Shown: one piece after another, positions 35,193 to 46,066 of the stretch
Numbering within the stretch: position 1 is the first letter of the stretch
Layout of the letters: each line of letters opens with the position of its first letter
NCBI RefSeq assembly: GCF_900289175.1
Contig: NZ_LT985747.1
Span: 2,833,761-2,897,760 of the forward strand
Direction: 5' to 3'
Length of the DNA: 64,000 bases
Origin: Paenibacillus faecalis
Lineage (GTDB): Bacteria; Bacillota; Bacilli; Paenibacillales; Paenibacillaceae
Made by a program: the position numbers and the translations under genes
Notes under the pieces: model-generated
What the model saw: only the letters and a program-made list of their open reading frames with translations
Told to the model about the DNA's origin: nothing
Databases searched by the model: none

Positions 35193-35965
35193 GAATTCCA
35201 CTCCTTTATACGTTCCCCGGCACCTTCTTCTTGATGTTCAATCAGGGCGACGGTAATATTATCATCGCCTCCGGCGAGCAGTGCCAGTTGAAGCAGGCGG
35301 TCTGCTTTTTCTTTCAGAGAAATTTCGAGTGAGCCGACAATTTGTCCTATCCGGTCTGTTCTGACTGGATTACTTAGCCCGTCACTGCATAGCATCAGTA
35401 CCTCTCCCGCATCAATGACGATCGGGCTTAATTCCACAGATACATCCATATCTGTTCCAAGCGCCCGGATCAGTACATTTTTACGTGGATGAGACTCTAG
35501 TTCCTCCTCGGTAATCTGACCGCTTTTAAACAGTTCGTTCACCAGGGTGTGATCTTCCGTCAACCGAACCACTTGGTCGGTTGAAATTTTATAGGCCCGG
35601 CTGTCGCCGATATGCCCGATATAACCTTCATGGTCCCGAAGCAAAACGGCAACAATGGTCGTTCCCATGTTGTGCAACCGCTCATCGGCGGAAGCTTCCT
35701 GGAATATAACTTCATTGGCATGCAGGATGGCATCGCTTAAAGCCGCCCGAATACCGTCCATGGAAATATCCGGTTCCAGGAAAGACAAATCTTCAGCCAC
35801 GGTTTGAACCGCAAGCCTGCTGGCGGTATCTCCAGCAAGGTGACCCCCCATGCCGTCGGCTACAATGCCGAGTGTATAGCCATGCTCTAATTGACGAATT
35901 AACACAGAGTCCTCATTGACTTGTCGAACTCGTCCGACATGGCTGACATGAACCGTATTGATCAA
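35189..35965 (-). CDS. prpC: PP2C-type Ser/Thr phosphatase PrpC
   Basis: A 258-residue Stp1/PrpC phosphatase. The metal-binding aspartates are in VRQVNEDSVLI, GIVADGMGGHLAGD, MLCSDGLSN and GGDDNITVALIEHQ. It removes phosphates placed by PrkC, with which it overlaps by four bases. The two act as a reversible switch in the cytoplasm. Confidence 0.95.
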   Translation of the reverse strand: MINTVHVSHVGRVRQVNEDSVLIRQLEHGYTLGIVADGMGGHLAGDTASRLAVQTVAEDLSFLEPDISMDGIRAALSDAILHANEVIFQEASADERLHNMGTTIVAVLLRDHEGYIGHIGDSRAYKISTDQVVRLTEDHTLVNELFKSGQITEEELESHPRKNVLIRALGTDMDVSVELSPIVIDAGEVLMLCSDGLSNPVRTDRIGQIVGSLEISLKEKADRLLQLALLAGGDDNITVALIEHQEEGAGERIKEWNS

Positions 35966-35972
35966 ATTATTC

Positions 35973-37013
35973 TCACCTCAACTCCATATGCTTGGCCCGA
36001 AGCTGACCGCAAGCGGCAGCAATATCGTGACCCTGTTCACGGCGGATGGTTGCATTCACACCCTTATCTGCAAGCGTACGTTGAAATTTGAAAATATCAT
36101 TGCGTGACGTGCGGACATATTTCCGTTCTGGCACGTGGTTGACCGGGATCAAATTGACGTAACAGTTCATGTCTTTAATTACGTCTGCCAGCTCTTCCGC
36201 ATGCTCAGACTGATCATTGACACCGCCAATCAAGGCATACTCAAACGTGATTCGGCGTCCGGTCTTGGCCTGGTAATACCGAAGAGCTTCGATGACATCA
36301 TCGAATGGATAACGCCTGTTAACCGGCATCAGCTTGGAACGAAGCGTATCGTTCGGTGCATGAATGGATATAGCCAGGTTAATTTGGGTGTTTTCCTCGG
36401 CAAACTTATAAATATTAGGTACGATCCCGCTTGTAGACACGGTAATGTGACGCTGGCCGATGTTTAATCCCTTCTCGTGAATCATCGTCCGGAGAAACTT
36501 CATTGTCGCTTCATAGTTTTCAAACGGTTCTCCAGAACCCATGATAACAATACTGCTGATGCGCTCCCCCTTCTTATCTAGAATTTTCTGCGCTTGAACG
36601 ACCTGAGCGACGATCTCCCCAGGTGTCAAATTCCGTTTCAGCCCGCCCAAAGTAGAAGCGCAAAACGTACAGCCGATCCGGCAGCCAACCTGAGTGGTCA
36701 CACAGATGCTGTTACCGTAATTGTGCTTCATAATAACCGTTTCAATCGCATGATCATCATGGAGTCCAAATAAAAATTTGACTGTGCCATCCTTCGATTC
36801 AAACTTCGTAATTTCCGATAAAGTTACGAAACTGAACTGTTCCTTCAGTTTTTGCCGCAGACTTTTCGAAAGATTCGTCATTTCATCGAATGAGTCCACT
36901 CGTTTAACATACAGCCAATCATATATTTGGACAGCACGGAATGCGGGTTCACCGTTATCCTGAGTCCACTTTTGGAGCTCTTCAAGCGATAAATCGTATA
37001 TAAAAGGGTTCAT
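35973..37013 (-). CDS. rlmN: 23S rRNA/tRNA adenine-C2 methyltransferase RlmN
   Basis: About 346 residues from [16 protein letters not shown], the start used by Paenibacillus-type homologues as I recall them and preceded by AGGTGTGGTGAG. The radical SAM motif [10 protein letters not shown] lies near residue 112. Further blocks are [35 protein letters not shown] and the C-terminal [16 protein letters not shown], whose Cys forms the protein-RNA bond. It methylates A2503 and A37. A terminator at 37091-37120 separates it from rsmB, so it may have its own promoter. Confidence 0.95.
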   Translation of the reverse strand: MNPFIYDLSLEELQKWTQDNGEPAFRAVQIYDWLYVKRVDSFDEMTNLSKSLRQKLKEQFSFVTLSEITKFESKDGTVKFLFGLHDDHAIETVIMKHNYGNSICVTTQVGCRIGCTFCASTLGGLKRNLTPGEIVAQVVQAQKILDKKGERISSIVIMGSGEPFENYEATMKFLRTMIHEKGLNIGQRHITVSTSGIVPNIYKFAEENTQINLAISIHAPNDTLRSKLMPVNRRYPFDDVIEALRYYQAKTGRRITFEYALIGGVNDQSEHAEELADVIKDMNCYVNLIPVNHVPERKYVRTSRNDIFKFQRTLADKGVNATIRREQGHDIAAACGQLRAKHMELR

Positions 37014-37090
37014 CTCACCACACCTGTCTTTTTCATTCATATGCATCTCTTTTTTCATTCTTTCTATTTTAACACAAATAAAAGAGAGGG

Positions 37091-37120
37091 TAAAAGAGAA
37101 AACCCGCCAGCAACGGCGGG
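37091..37120 (-). terminator. Terminator between rsmB and rlmN
   Basis: CCCGCC (37103-37108) and GGCGGG (37115-37120) form a GC-only stem. On the minus strand TTTTCTCTTTT follows. Confidence 0.7.
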
Positions 37121-37153
37121 CCACTCCTGCAATCAATGCAACATTGAAACTGC

Positions 37154-38548
37154 TTATGAGAGCCTGCGAAGCCTCACAATATAAAATCCATCACTATGAA
37201 AATGCTGCGGCAGGAGCTGAACGCCCCCTCCCTTGGGAAGAGCATTCTTTAATGCCCGGCTCATACTGCCGGACTCATCATCAGCGATCTCAAAGTTTGG
37301 ATGTTTAGCCAAAAAAGCGGCAATCGTCTCCTCATTTTCCTTAGGCTCAATCGTGCATGTACTATATACAAGCACTCCACCAGGCCGGACGAGACCGGAT
37401 ACGGATTGAAGAAGTTCACGTTGCAGCTTTGCAATTTCTTCAATATCTTCAGGCTTCTTGGCCCACTTCAGATCGGGCTTGCGCCTTATAACACCAAGCC
37501 CCGAACAAGGAGCATCCAGCAGAATACGATCAAATGATGAAGGTTCGTAGTTCTTTCCGAGCTCCAGCGCATCGCCTGTAACCGTCATAATGCTGTCCAA
37601 TCCCAAACGCTTCGCCTGTTCGGCGATGAGCTTCTGTTTATGAGAATGCAGATCATTGGCGATGATCGTCCCATCATCCTTCATCATTTCCCCCATGTGA
37701 GCCGTTTTACCGCCGGGGGCTGCACAGCAGTCAAGAACCCGCATACCAGGTGCTGGGCAGACAGTCTCGGCAACGAGCATGGAGCTCTCATCCTGGATGG
37801 AAATCATTCCCTCACGATACCAATCCGTATGAGCCATGTTGCCACCGCTCCTAACGATGATTCCATATGGACTCAGTTCTGATGGTGCAGCGTCAACACC
37901 GCTCTTGCTCATCTCCTCCAACATGCCGTCGCGGCTGATCATCGTTGTGTTGACCCGAACACTGACAGCTGGCGGCTCATTGTTCGCTTTACAGATCGCT
38001 TCCGCTGCGTCCGCGCCATACTGCTTAATCCAGCGCTCTACAAGCCATTTCGGATGTGAGTGAGAAAGAGAGATGCGGTCCGCTGCAGGCAAGTCCTCAG
38101 GAATAACCAATTCATCCCTTTGCCGCAGGATGTTTCGAAGCACTCCGTTGACCATGCCTGATATCCCTTGGTGACCGCGCCGCTTCGCCAGGTTGACAGC
38201 TTCGCTGACAACCGCGTGCTCCGGAATCCGGTCCAGATACATAATCTGGTACAAGCTTAGCCGCAGCAGCGCTCTTACCCAGGGCTGAAGCTTCGCGGTT
38301 CCTTTTTTGACAAAGCGGTCCAAAAAATAGTCTAATGTATTCAGTCTTGAGATCGTTCCATATACGAGTTCTGTTGCAAGCCCCGCATCACCTTTCTCAA
38401 GAGAAGCCTTTTGGAGAGCTGTGTTAAGCAGCAGATTGCTGTAAGCACCTTCCTGCTCTACCTGTGTCAACACATCCAGAGCAAGCTCCCTGGCCGTCAC
38501 TGATCGCCGTTTGGAAGGTTGACTTCCTCGCCTTCCTTGGCCGCTCAC
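37154..38548 (-). CDS. rsmB: 16S rRNA cytosine-967 methyltransferase RsmB
   Basis: A 464-residue protein. The N-terminal NusB-like RNA-binding domain ([19 protein letters not shown], residues ~20-150) precedes the methyltransferase. Its motifs are [30 protein letters not shown] and [12 protein letters not shown], with both catalytic cysteines. It overlaps fmt by four bases. Confidence 0.95.
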   Translation of the reverse strand: MSGQGRRGSQPSKRRSVTARELALDVLTQVEQEGAYSNLLLNTALQKASLEKGDAGLATELVYGTISRLNTLDYFLDRFVKKGTAKLQPWVRALLRLSLYQIMYLDRIPEHAVVSEAVNLAKRRGHQGISGMVNGVLRNILRQRDELVIPEDLPAADRISLSHSHPKWLVERWIKQYGADAAEAICKANNEPPAVSVRVNTTMISRDGMLEEMSKSGVDAAPSELSPYGIIVRSGGNMAHTDWYREGMISIQDESSMLVAETVCPAPGMRVLDCCAAPGGKTAHMGEMMKDDGTIIANDLHSHKQKLIAEQAKRLGLDSIMTVTGDALELGKNYEPSSFDRILLDAPCSGLGVIRRKPDLKWAKKPEDIEEIAKLQRELLQSVSGLVRPGGVLVYSTCTIEPKENEETIAAFLAKHPNFEIADDESGSMSRALKNALPKGGGVQLLPQHFHSDGFYIVRLRRLS

Positions 38549-39486
38549 GTCAGCACCATCCCAGGCTTCATGCTTGTCCCGCGGCTGAATTGCGCGGCAT
38601 CCATCGCTTTCTTACCGCTTGGCTGAACGGTTAACAGCGTCAAAGTGCCGTCACCTGTCTTCACGACGATCCCGCTTTCGCTCAGATCAAGCACCGTTCC
38701 CGGAACGACTTCCTTGGAGGCCATGCTATGATTTCCCGGAATGGCAGCGGCCCATATCTTGAACACCTCACCGTTCCAAAGCGTAAATCCGCCGGAAAAA
38801 GGAACAAGTCCGCGGATTTGATCATAGATCTGGCGAGACGTGCGCGTCCAATCGATCTTCTCGTCTTCGCGGGTTAAGTTTGGAGCATAGGTCGCCTCCT
38901 CATCGTTCTGGGGAGTAGCTTTTACTTTGCCATTCACCAAAGACGGGAGCTGCTCCTTCAGAAGAGAAGCTCCGGCGATGCTAAGCTTATCGAACATCGT
39001 GCCAGCGGTATCATCATCCTGAATTGGAACTTCCACTTTAGCAATCATATCCCCTGTATCAAGGCCTTCTGCCATATACATTAACGTAATGCCCGTAACC
39101 TTCTCACCGTTAATAATACAACGCTGGATTGGAGCTCCTCCCCGGTATTTGGGGAGAAGCGAGCCATGAACGTTCAAGCAGCCTAGCGCAGGCATATCCA
39201 GCACAGCCTTCGGTAAAATTTGCCCATATGCTGCTGTAACAATCATATCCGGTTTGTATTTTGAAAGCTCAGCCACCGCTTCCGGACTCCGAAGGCGCTG
39301 CGGCTGCAGCACAGCGATGCCATGGCGTAGAGCCGCCTCCTTTACCGGAGTAGGTGTAAGCACCTTTTTCCGTCCCTGCGGCCGGTCCGGCTGTGTCACC
39401 ACTGCGACCACGTTGTAGCCTTCAGTCACCAGCATATCGAGACTCGGTACAGCAAACGCAGGCGTGCCCATAAATACGATATTCAT
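38545..39486 (-). CDS. fmt: Methionyl-tRNA formyltransferase
   Basis: The 313-residue protein starts MNIVFMGTPAFAVPSLDML. The formyl-transfer site NVHGSLLPKYRGGAPIQ and GITLMYMAEGLDTGD are intact. The C-terminal tRNA-binding domain includes IRGLVPFSGGFTLW. It formylates initiator Met-tRNA, and the adjacent def product removes the formyl group from new proteins. The start overlaps def by four bases. Confidence 0.96.
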   Translation of the reverse strand: MNIVFMGTPAFAVPSLDMLVTEGYNVVAVVTQPDRPQGRKKVLTPTPVKEAALRHGIAVLQPQRLRSPEAVAELSKYKPDMIVTAAYGQILPKAVLDMPALGCLNVHGSLLPKYRGGAPIQRCIINGEKVTGITLMYMAEGLDTGDMIAKVEVPIQDDDTAGTMFDKLSIAGASLLKEQLPSLVNGKVKATPQNDEEATYAPNLTREDEKIDWTRTSRQIYDQIRGLVPFSGGFTLWNGEVFKIWAAAIPGNHSMASKEVVPGTVLDLSESGIVVKTGDGTLTLLTVQPSGKKAMDAAQFSRGTSMKPGMVLT

Positions 39487-39980
39487 CGATTCTCAAGCTC
39501 CCCCCGTGGAGGCTGGTTCGGATCGTACTCATACACCCGTTCCGCGACGTCTGTAAACAACACCCCGTTCAGATGGTCTATTTCATGCTGGAAAGCACGG
39601 GACAAGAGTCCCGTCGCTGTGACGATCAGCTCATTTCCTTCGCGATCGAGTCCCTTTACCTTGACCTTCTCAGCGCGGCGCACGTCACCGTTCCACCCCG
39701 GAATGCTCAAACAACCCTCCGGTCCGAATTGCTCGCCTTCACTTTCAACAATTTCCGGATTTATCATCTTGATCAATCCATGCTCATCTCCGACATCTAC
39801 TACAATCAATCGCTTCAATATCCCTACCTGTGGTGCAGCGAGTCCAACACCGTCGGCATCGTACATCGTATCCGCCATATCATCCAGAAGCTTCTGAACG
39901 TTTGGTGTTATTTTTGTAACTTCCTTGGCTCTCTTATGGAGCACCTCATCTGGTTCCTTAACAATAATGCGTATTGCCAT
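39483..39980 (-). CDS. def: Peptide deformylase
   Basis: About 165 residues. The three deformylase motifs are GVGLAAPQVG, EGCLSIPGW (metal Cys) and QHEIDHLNG (HExxH). The start is the second of two adjacent ATG codons (39980), behind AAGGAAGGTG. It removes N-formyl groups from nascent chains at the ribosome exit. Confidence 0.95.
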   Translation of the reverse strand: MAIRIIVKEPDEVLHKRAKEVTKITPNVQKLLDDMADTMYDADGVGLAAPQVGILKRLIVVDVGDEHGLIKMINPEIVESEGEQFGPEGCLSIPGWNGDVRRAEKVKVKGLDREGNELIVTATGLLSRAFQHEIDHLNGVLFTDVAERVYEYDPNQPPRGELENR

Positions 39981-40021
39981 CATGACACCTTCCTTACGCT
40001 TTTCATTCAATATATGCACTA

Positions 40022-42550
40022 TTACATTAACATTTGCGGGTCCACGTCAATGCTGATTTGCAACTTGGCGTCACGCACCGAATCCTGCAGCTCCTCAGCC
40101 ACTTGTCGGACAAGTGAGACGGCATCCATTCTCCCACGCCATTTTATCATACATTGGAATCTGTATCTATTTTTCAGTCTCGGAATAGGAGACGCTACAG
40201 GCCCCAGCACATTCAGGGCTTCAGCAGCAAAACGGTCCAAGCTTCCGAACCACCCTCTTTGGTCAGCCCTTCTTTTCAAATCTGCTGCAAAATTTTCGGC
40301 AACCCGAACAAGCAGCGGAAGCTGCTCATGGGATATTGTTACCAATATAAGCCTGCAATATGGAGGGTAATGCAGCGCCTTTCGGTGTCTCAGCTCTTCC
40401 GTAACAAAGTTAAGATAATCATGTTCACTCGCATGAACAATGGAATAATGCTCAGGCGTATACGACTGAATAACAACCTCACCTGGCAGCTGATGACGAC
40501 CTGCACGACCCGCAACCTGGGTTAGCAGTTGAAACGTTTTTTCAGCCGCCCTGAAATCAGGCAGATTCAGCGCCGAATCCGCTGTAATTACACCAACTAG
40601 CGTCACATCCGGAAAATCAAGGCCTTTGGCTACCATCTGCGTACCAAGCAGCACATCTGCCTTTTTATCCCTGAACTGCTTTAGCAACTTCTCATGAGAT
40701 CCCTTTTCCGTCGTTGTATCCACATCCATTCGGATGACGCGAATACCCGGAAACAGCTTGGCAAGCTCCTCCTCAACACGCTGTGTTCCGGTTCCGAAAT
40801 AACGAATATGCTCGCTTCCACAGTCTGGACATACTTCCGGCGTTTGCTGGGCATACCCACAGTAGTGACAACGAAGATTGTTTGACTTCTGATGATAGGT
40901 CAATGAAATGTCACATTCCGGGCATCCTGCTACATAGCCGCAGCTGCGACACATTACAAATGTGGAGTAGCCACGGCGATTAAGCAGCAGAACGATCTGC
41001 TCCCCGCGTTCAAGCCGAAGCGCAATCGCTTCATGCAAAGTCCGGCTGAACATGGAGCGGTTTCCTTCTTTCAACTCCCCACGCATATCAACAACCGTAA
41101 CCTCCGGCAGCTTGTTGCCGAGTGCACGGGTCGACATTTCAAGCAGCTCTGGCGCAAAATCATCATTCGCTTGTGATCTGGCTGCATGATAACTTTCAAG
41201 TGAAGGAGTAGCCGATCCTAAAATAACGACCGCCCCTATTTCGGAAGCTCGACGAATCGCCACATCTCTCGCATGATACTTCGGTGCTTCTTCCTGTTTA
41301 TAAGAAGTCTCATGCTCTTCATCCATAATAATCAGGCCAAGGCGATCAAAAGGAGCAAAAACAGCCGAACGTGCTCCCACAACCACCGACGCGCGGCCTT
41401 CATGAATCTTTCTCCATTCATCATAGCGTTCACCGTCAGAAAGCCGGCTGTGCATGACCGCTACCAAATCGCCAAAACGGCTTTTAAAACGTTCCACCAT
41501 CTGGGGTGTAAGCGAAATCTCCGGTACAAGCACAATCGCTTGACGCTTCTGCTCGAGACAACGCTGGATACTTTGAAGATAGATTTCCGTCTTTCCACTA
41601 CCGGTGACCCCATGTAATAAAAAGACATTGTGTCTTCGTTCCTCAAGATCATGAACAATCCGTTTGTACACCTGCTGCTGCTCCTGTGTCAGGGCAAGCG
41701 GTTCACTCGGCTTAAAATACCTTCCCTTATAGGGGTCCCGGAATACTTCCATCTCCTCAATCCGGATATATCCTTTATCAGCAAGAGCTTTGACAGTTCC
41801 GGCAGTCACACCGAGAGCAGAAAGCACTTCTTTCATAGCAATAGGAAGAAATGATTGCATTTCAAGCATATACTCGAGCACTTCTTTCTGGCGCCGGGCA
41901 TTCGCAGGAAAGGATGCCAGTATCCCTTCCAACTCTTCAGCCTCTACCGCCAGTTCAACAGCCTTCATCGTCTTCTTCCGAAGTTTGTCCTTAATCTGCT
42001 GGTGCTCACGCAGCAACCCGCGTTCCAACAAGGCTTTGATCAGAGCTGCTTGATCTGGAAAAGTCCGATTCACCTGATTGAGCGTCACTTCTCCACGCTG
42101 TTTAACAAAATCTAAAATGGCCTGCTCCGCTTCATTTTCAGTAAACACTGCGAACAGGCCCTCTTCCAGCCCGCCATTATGATCATCTGGATTTCCGAGT
42201 GTAATATAGCGTTCCGCTTTTCCTTTAAGCGCTGTTGGCAGCATCGATTGCAATGCTGAAATCTGACGGCACGCATAGCGGTTTTTCATCCATTCGCTTA
42301 GCTTAATTAGCGATGGTGACAGCGGAGGCGTGAAATCCAAAACTTCCTGAATCGGCTTCATCTTGGCATAATCCATCTCAGGACGCGGATGGAGAGACAC
42401 GACGAAACCTTGCAGTGTCCGATGCCCGAAAGGAACACCGACCCGGCTTCCCACCTCAATCCACGGCCGCAAACGATCCGGAATCAGGTAATCAAAAGGG
42501 CGGTCCGTGTCCTTGGACGGCACGTCCACAATCACCCTTGCCATTTCCAT
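40022..42550 (-). CDS. priA: Primosomal protein N' (PriA helicase)
   Basis: About 842 residues, slightly longer than the Bacillus protein. The N-terminal DNA-binding part contains RPFDYLIPDRL and VGSRVGVPFG. The motor has LLHGVTGSGKTEIYL (Walker A) and MDEEHETSYKQ. Zinc cysteines are CRSCGYVAGCPECD and CHYCG...CPDCGS. QVAGRAGR is motif VI. PriA reloads the replication machinery at stalled forks. Its ATG overlaps the coaBC stop (TGATG). Confidence 0.95.
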   Translation of the reverse strand: MEMARVIVDVPSKDTDRPFDYLIPDRLRPWIEVGSRVGVPFGHRTLQGFVVSLHPRPEMDYAKMKPIQEVLDFTPPLSPSLIKLSEWMKNRYACRQISALQSMLPTALKGKAERYITLGNPDDHNGGLEEGLFAVFTENEAEQAILDFVKQRGEVTLNQVNRTFPDQAALIKALLERGLLREHQQIKDKLRKKTMKAVELAVEAEELEGILASFPANARRQKEVLEYMLEMQSFLPIAMKEVLSALGVTAGTVKALADKGYIRIEEMEVFRDPYKGRYFKPSEPLALTQEQQQVYKRIVHDLEERRHNVFLLHGVTGSGKTEIYLQSIQRCLEQKRQAIVLVPEISLTPQMVERFKSRFGDLVAVMHSRLSDGERYDEWRKIHEGRASVVVGARSAVFAPFDRLGLIIMDEEHETSYKQEEAPKYHARDVAIRRASEIGAVVILGSATPSLESYHAARSQANDDFAPELLEMSTRALGNKLPEVTVVDMRGELKEGNRSMFSRTLHEAIALRLERGEQIVLLLNRRGYSTFVMCRSCGYVAGCPECDISLTYHQKSNNLRCHYCGYAQQTPEVCPDCGSEHIRYFGTGTQRVEEELAKLFPGIRVIRMDVDTTTEKGSHEKLLKQFRDKKADVLLGTQMVAKGLDFPDVTLVGVITADSALNLPDFRAAEKTFQLLTQVAGRAGRHQLPGEVVIQSYTPEHYSIVHASEHDYLNFVTEELRHRKALHYPPYCRLILVTISHEQLPLLVRVAENFAADLKRRADQRGWFGSLDRFAAEALNVLGPVASPIPRLKNRYRFQCMIKWRGRMDAVSLVRQVAEELQDSVRDAKLQISIDVDPQMLM

Positions 42551-43794
42551 CAAGCTTCCCCCTTCGCCATCCGCTCAGCTGCCAAAACAAGCAAACGACG
42601 GGCTATATCCTCCTTGGACAGCAGCGGAAGATGAAGAACAAGCCCTTCCGAATCGTAAATATGCACACTGTTCGTATCCGTTCCGAACCCGGCACCGGAC
42701 TGGGTTACGTCATTTGCCACGATCAAATCACAGTTTTTACGACGCAGCTTGTCCGTCGCATACTGTTCTACCGAATTCGTTTCAGCAGCAAAACCGATCA
42801 GGAATTGTGACTTTTTGTTTTGGCCGAGCGTCTCCAAAATATCTGTCGTCTTAACCAGTTCAAGCGTCATGGTCTCCCCTTGCTTTTTCAGCTTTAATGG
42901 AGCTGCCTTCGCTGGACGATAGTCGGCAACCGCAGCGGCTTTGACAATCAAGTCGCTATCCTCAAACTCACGCATCACCGCTTCATACATATCTTGTGCG
43001 GATTCCACATGCTCGATCTTGATCCCTTCCGGAGAAGCAGCATCGGTATGAGCGGCGATCAAGTGAACATCGGCCCCCATTTCCTTTGCCGCTTTTGCAA
43101 TCGCAAAGCCCATTTTTCCAGACGAATCATTCGTAATATAACGGACCGGATCAATGCGTTCAATCGTTCCACCTGCCGTTACAACAACCTTTTTGCCTGT
43201 CAATATGCCTGCTGCCTTGTCACTGCCAGAGTGAGCATCCTCCGTTTCCCTCTGCTCAAAAAAAGTTTCAACCACTTCAACGATTTTTTCCGGCTCTTCC
43301 ATGCGGCCTTTACCAACATAGCCGCAGGCAAGCAAGCCCTCTCCCGGTTCGATGAATGATACGCCACGGGAAGCAAGTGTCTCCATATTGGCTATAACGG
43401 CGGGGTGTGTATACATATGCACATTCATCGCTGGACACACCATAACAGGGGCCGTCGTTGCCAGAAGAGTAGTCGAAAGCATGTCATCGGCAAGACCGTT
43501 TGCCATTTTCCCTATAATATTGGCCGTAGCCGGAGCCACCAAAACCAGATCAGCCAGATCAGCAAGATGAATATGGGATACAACAGATGGGTCGCGCTCA
43601 TCAAACGTATCGCTGTATACCGGATTTTTCGTAAGAGACTGCAGCGTTAGCTCAGTAATAAACTGCTTGGCCGAGGACGTCATAATCACATGTACATCAG
43701 CGCCTCTCTGAGTGAGTTTACTGCACAGTGCAGCGGCCTTATATGCGGCTATACCTCCCGTAACCCCAAGCACGATAACTTTACCGTTTAACAT
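42550..43794 (-). CDS. coaBC: Bifunctional phosphopantothenoylcysteine decarboxylase/synthase
   Basis: About 414 residues from MLNGKVIVLGVTGGIA, behind GGAGGGAG. The N-terminal flavin-dependent CoaC half has PAMNVHMYTHPAV and a Cys in LLACGYVGKGRM. The CoaB half has VVVTAGGTIERIDPVRYITN, SSGKMGFAIA and KKNCDLIVAND-like KNCDLIVANDV. It makes 4'-phosphopantetheine for coenzyme A. Confidence 0.95.
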   Translation of the reverse strand: MLNGKVIVLGVTGGIAAYKAAALCSKLTQRGADVHVIMTSSAKQFITELTLQSLTKNPVYSDTFDERDPSVVSHIHLADLADLVLVAPATANIIGKMANGLADDMLSTTLLATTAPVMVCPAMNVHMYTHPAVIANMETLASRGVSFIEPGEGLLACGYVGKGRMEEPEKIVEVVETFFEQRETEDAHSGSDKAAGILTGKKVVVTAGGTIERIDPVRYITNDSSGKMGFAIAKAAKEMGADVHLIAAHTDAASPEGIKIEHVESAQDMYEAVMREFEDSDLIVKAAAVADYRPAKAAPLKLKKQGETMTLELVKTTDILETLGQNKKSQFLIGFAAETNSVEQYATDKLRRKNCDLIVANDVTQSGAGFGTDTNSVHIYDSEGLVLHLPLLSKEDIARRLLVLAAERMAKGEA

Positions 43795-43959
43795 AACTGC
43801 TCCCTCCACTTTTTCGTATTCAAACTACAATGAAGCAAAACTGTATTGGCTTCAAGAAGAAACGCCTTCGCATCCTTTTCCAAGGGCAGTGACGTCAAAA
43901 AAATAACAACCTTTCGGTTGTCACATTTTTGTAAGGCTTTTATTGAAATGTCAGGACGT

Positions 43960-44160
43960 TTACTCCCCGATCCGCTCAATGCGAACATAATCTCCGTAAA
44001 TCTCCTCAAGGGCAACACCCACATGTTTATGGGATTTCGGTTCTTTCAACTCGCTGAGTGCACCCTCGCGCAGCTGACGTGCACGACGGGAAGCGGCAAC
44101 CACGAGTGAATATTTACTGTCCACTTTATTCATCATCTCATCGATGGAAGGATATAGCAT
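43960..44160 (-). CDS. rpoZ: RNA polymerase omega subunit
   Basis: About 66 residues from [20 protein letters not shown], preceded by [21 protein letters not shown] is the omega signature. Located between gmk and coaBC as in Bacillus. An ATG eight codons earlier is less likely because it overlaps the ribosome-binding site. Confidence 0.93.
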   Translation of the reverse strand: MLYPSIDEMMNKVDSKYSLVVAASRRARQLREGALSELKEPKSHKHVGVALEEIYGDYVRIERIGE

Positions 44161-44231
44161 AGATTCAAAGCACCTCTTTTTCATTTACTTAAATGATCTC
44201 TTTCATCGTCAAATCATCGTCAACAAAAAAG

Positions 44232-44816
44232 CTACTGACCTTTTTTCACGATTTTACAATGTTCGGCAATAATAATCGATTCTATTCGTTTGCACGCTTG
44301 ATTGATTTCGTCATTGACAACAGCATAATCATAATGCCTAATCAATTCCATCTCATCAACCGCCACAGACATCCGATGATCGATCGTATCCTGATTTTCC
44401 GTGCCGCGCCCTACAATCCGGTCCTTTAACTCATCCATGGACGGTGGGGTGAGGAAAATAAAGATCCCATCCGGGAATTTCTCCTTCACTTTTAACGCAC
44501 CCTGCACTTCAATCTCCAGGATAATATCCTTGCCGCTTGCTAATGTTTCTTCCACAAAATCACGCGGAGTACCGTAATAGTTGCCGACATACTCTGCAAA
44601 CTCCAAGAGCTCATCGTTCTCAATCATGGAGAGAAACTGTTCGCGATCCTTGAAAAAATAGTTAACTCCGTCAACCTCACCTGCACGCGGTTTGCGTGTT
44701 GTTGCGGAAACTGAGTATACCAGGTCCGGAACTCGACTGCGCAGTGCGGTGCATACCGTTCCTTTACCTACTCCGGACGGACCGGACAATACAATTAAAA
44801 ATCCTTTTGTAGACAT
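44232..44816 (-). CDS. gmk: Guanylate kinase
   Basis: About 194 residues from [21 protein letters not shown] (P-loop near residue 12), behind GGGGAG. GMP-binding residues are in [28 protein letters not shown] and [11 protein letters not shown]. It converts GMP to GDP and is close to the ppGpp-sensitive set of purine enzymes. Confidence 0.96.
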   Translation of the reverse strand: MSTKGFLIVLSGPSGVGKGTVCTALRSRVPDLVYSVSATTRKPRAGEVDGVNYFFKDREQFLSMIENDELLEFAEYVGNYYGTPRDFVEETLASGKDIILEIEVQGALKVKEKFPDGIFIFLTPPSMDELKDRIVGRGTENQDTIDHRMSVAVDEMELIRHYDYAVVNDEINQACKRIESIIIAEHCKIVKKGQ

Positions 44817-44830
44817 AATACTCCCCATCT

Positions 44831-45091
44831 TTATTCGTCGTTGTCATCATCTTTGCTGGACAAGCGATGAGCAACCGTCTCCGGCTGCACAGCCGACAAA
44901 ATGACGTGATCGCTGTCAGTAATAATTACGGCCCTAGTCCGGCGGCCATATGTAGCGTCAATCAACATATGACGATCTCTTGCTTCTTGAATAATCCGTT
45001 TAATTGGAGCTGATTCGGGGCTTACGATAGAAATGATACGGTTGGCCGATACGATATTCCCGAAGCCGATATTAATGAGTTTAATTGCCAT
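44831..45091 (-). CDS. remA: Extracellular matrix regulator RemA (DUF370)
   Basis: About 86 residues from [36 protein letters not shown] and [25 protein letters not shown] are the family blocks. RemA forms DNA-wrapping oligomers that activate matrix and osmoprotection genes in Bacillus. Its C-terminus ends in an acidic DDDNDE tail. Confidence 0.93.
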   Translation of the reverse strand: MAIKLINIGFGNIVSANRIISIVSPESAPIKRIIQEARDRHMLIDATYGRRTRAVIITDSDHVILSAVQPETVAHRLSSKDDDNDE

Positions 45092-45143
45092 ATTACGGTT
45101 GTTCCCCCTATACATTTGACTCTATTTGCCGAATAAGCCTGCT

Positions 45144-46028
45144 TTATTCTACATTTGCAGCTTGTTCACGAATCTTCTCCAGCTCCGCTTTCATTTCGAC
45201 AACACGGTTTACCAGAGTCAGATGATTGGCTTTCGATCCAATCGTATTGACTTCCCTGTTCATTTCCTGGATCAGAAAATCCAGCTTGCGACCCGATGGC
45301 CCATTCTGATGTAAAAGCTGTCTGCATTGATTGAAATGACTCTGCAGACGAATCAGCTCTTCATCAACATTGGAGCGTTCAGCAAACAAAGCGACTTCCA
45401 TTCCAAATATATGTTCATCAAAAGTCAACGAGCCGTCGTTCAAAGCCTCCAAGCGCTGCCGCAGGCGAGTTCGATATTCAGCTGTGACGGTCGGAGCCAG
45501 ACTTACCATCTCTGACTGCAAAGTCTGAAGTCGCTCGATCCGATGCTCAATATCCTGGGCCAGAAGGGCTCCTTCCCTACTACGCATTTCAATCAGCCCA
45601 TCCAAAGCATCGTTAAGTCCAGCGCATAGCATTTCACTCCATTGCTGGCGCTTATCTTCGCCCGATTGCTCGCTTCGGCTGACTAGAACATCAGGCAGTG
45701 AAAGAATGTCACGGATCGTCAGGTCGCCTTCGATACCGTAGGCACGCAGTTCATCCGCAGCTTTCAAATAAGACTTCACCACAGCATGGTTCAGGTCTTG
45801 CGAGATGTTCTCGTCGTCGCTTTCTCTATTCATGTAAACATCGATCCGCCCTCGTCCGATGCGTGACTGTACAGTCCTTCTTAAAGCATCTTCGAAGCAA
45901 GCCCATTCACGCGGCATCCGAAATAAAACTTCACAATACCGATGATTTACTGACTTTACTTCAATAGTGACCGTATAACCCTCAAATTTGATGGCGGATT
46001 GACCAAATCCGGTCATACTTAATGACAT
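45144..46028 (-). CDS. YicC/YloC family endoribonuclease
   Basis: About 294 residues from MSLSMTGFGQSA, where homologues begin. The YicC N-terminal block is EVKSVNHRYCEVLFRMPREW. The C-terminal block is GRKLDFLIQEMNREVNTIGSKAN (split here: GRKLDFLIQEM and NREVNTIGSKAN). Recent work on E. coli YicC and related proteins reports endoribonuclease activity. It heads the remA-gmk-rpoZ run as yloC does in Bacillus. A TATAAT lies only about 10 bp before the chosen ATG. Confidence 0.92.
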   Translation of the reverse strand: MSLSMTGFGQSAIKFEGYTVTIEVKSVNHRYCEVLFRMPREWACFEDALRRTVQSRIGRGRIDVYMNRESDDENISQDLNHAVVKSYLKAADELRAYGIEGDLTIRDILSLPDVLVSRSEQSGEDKRQQWSEMLCAGLNDALDGLIEMRSREGALLAQDIEHRIERLQTLQSEMVSLAPTVTAEYRTRLRQRLEALNDGSLTFDEHIFGMEVALFAERSNVDEELIRLQSHFNQCRQLLHQNGPSGRKLDFLIQEMNREVNTIGSKANHLTLVNRVVEMKAELEKIREQAANVE

Positions 46029-46066
46029 CGGAATCACATCCATTATACTATTGTAATTGATAACGA

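Noticed and set aside
39573..40370. 265-codon plus-strand frame across def and the end of priA
   Set aside because: It covers parts of two well-supported genes on the other strand and has unusual composition (Cys, His, Ser rich) typical of antisense frames.
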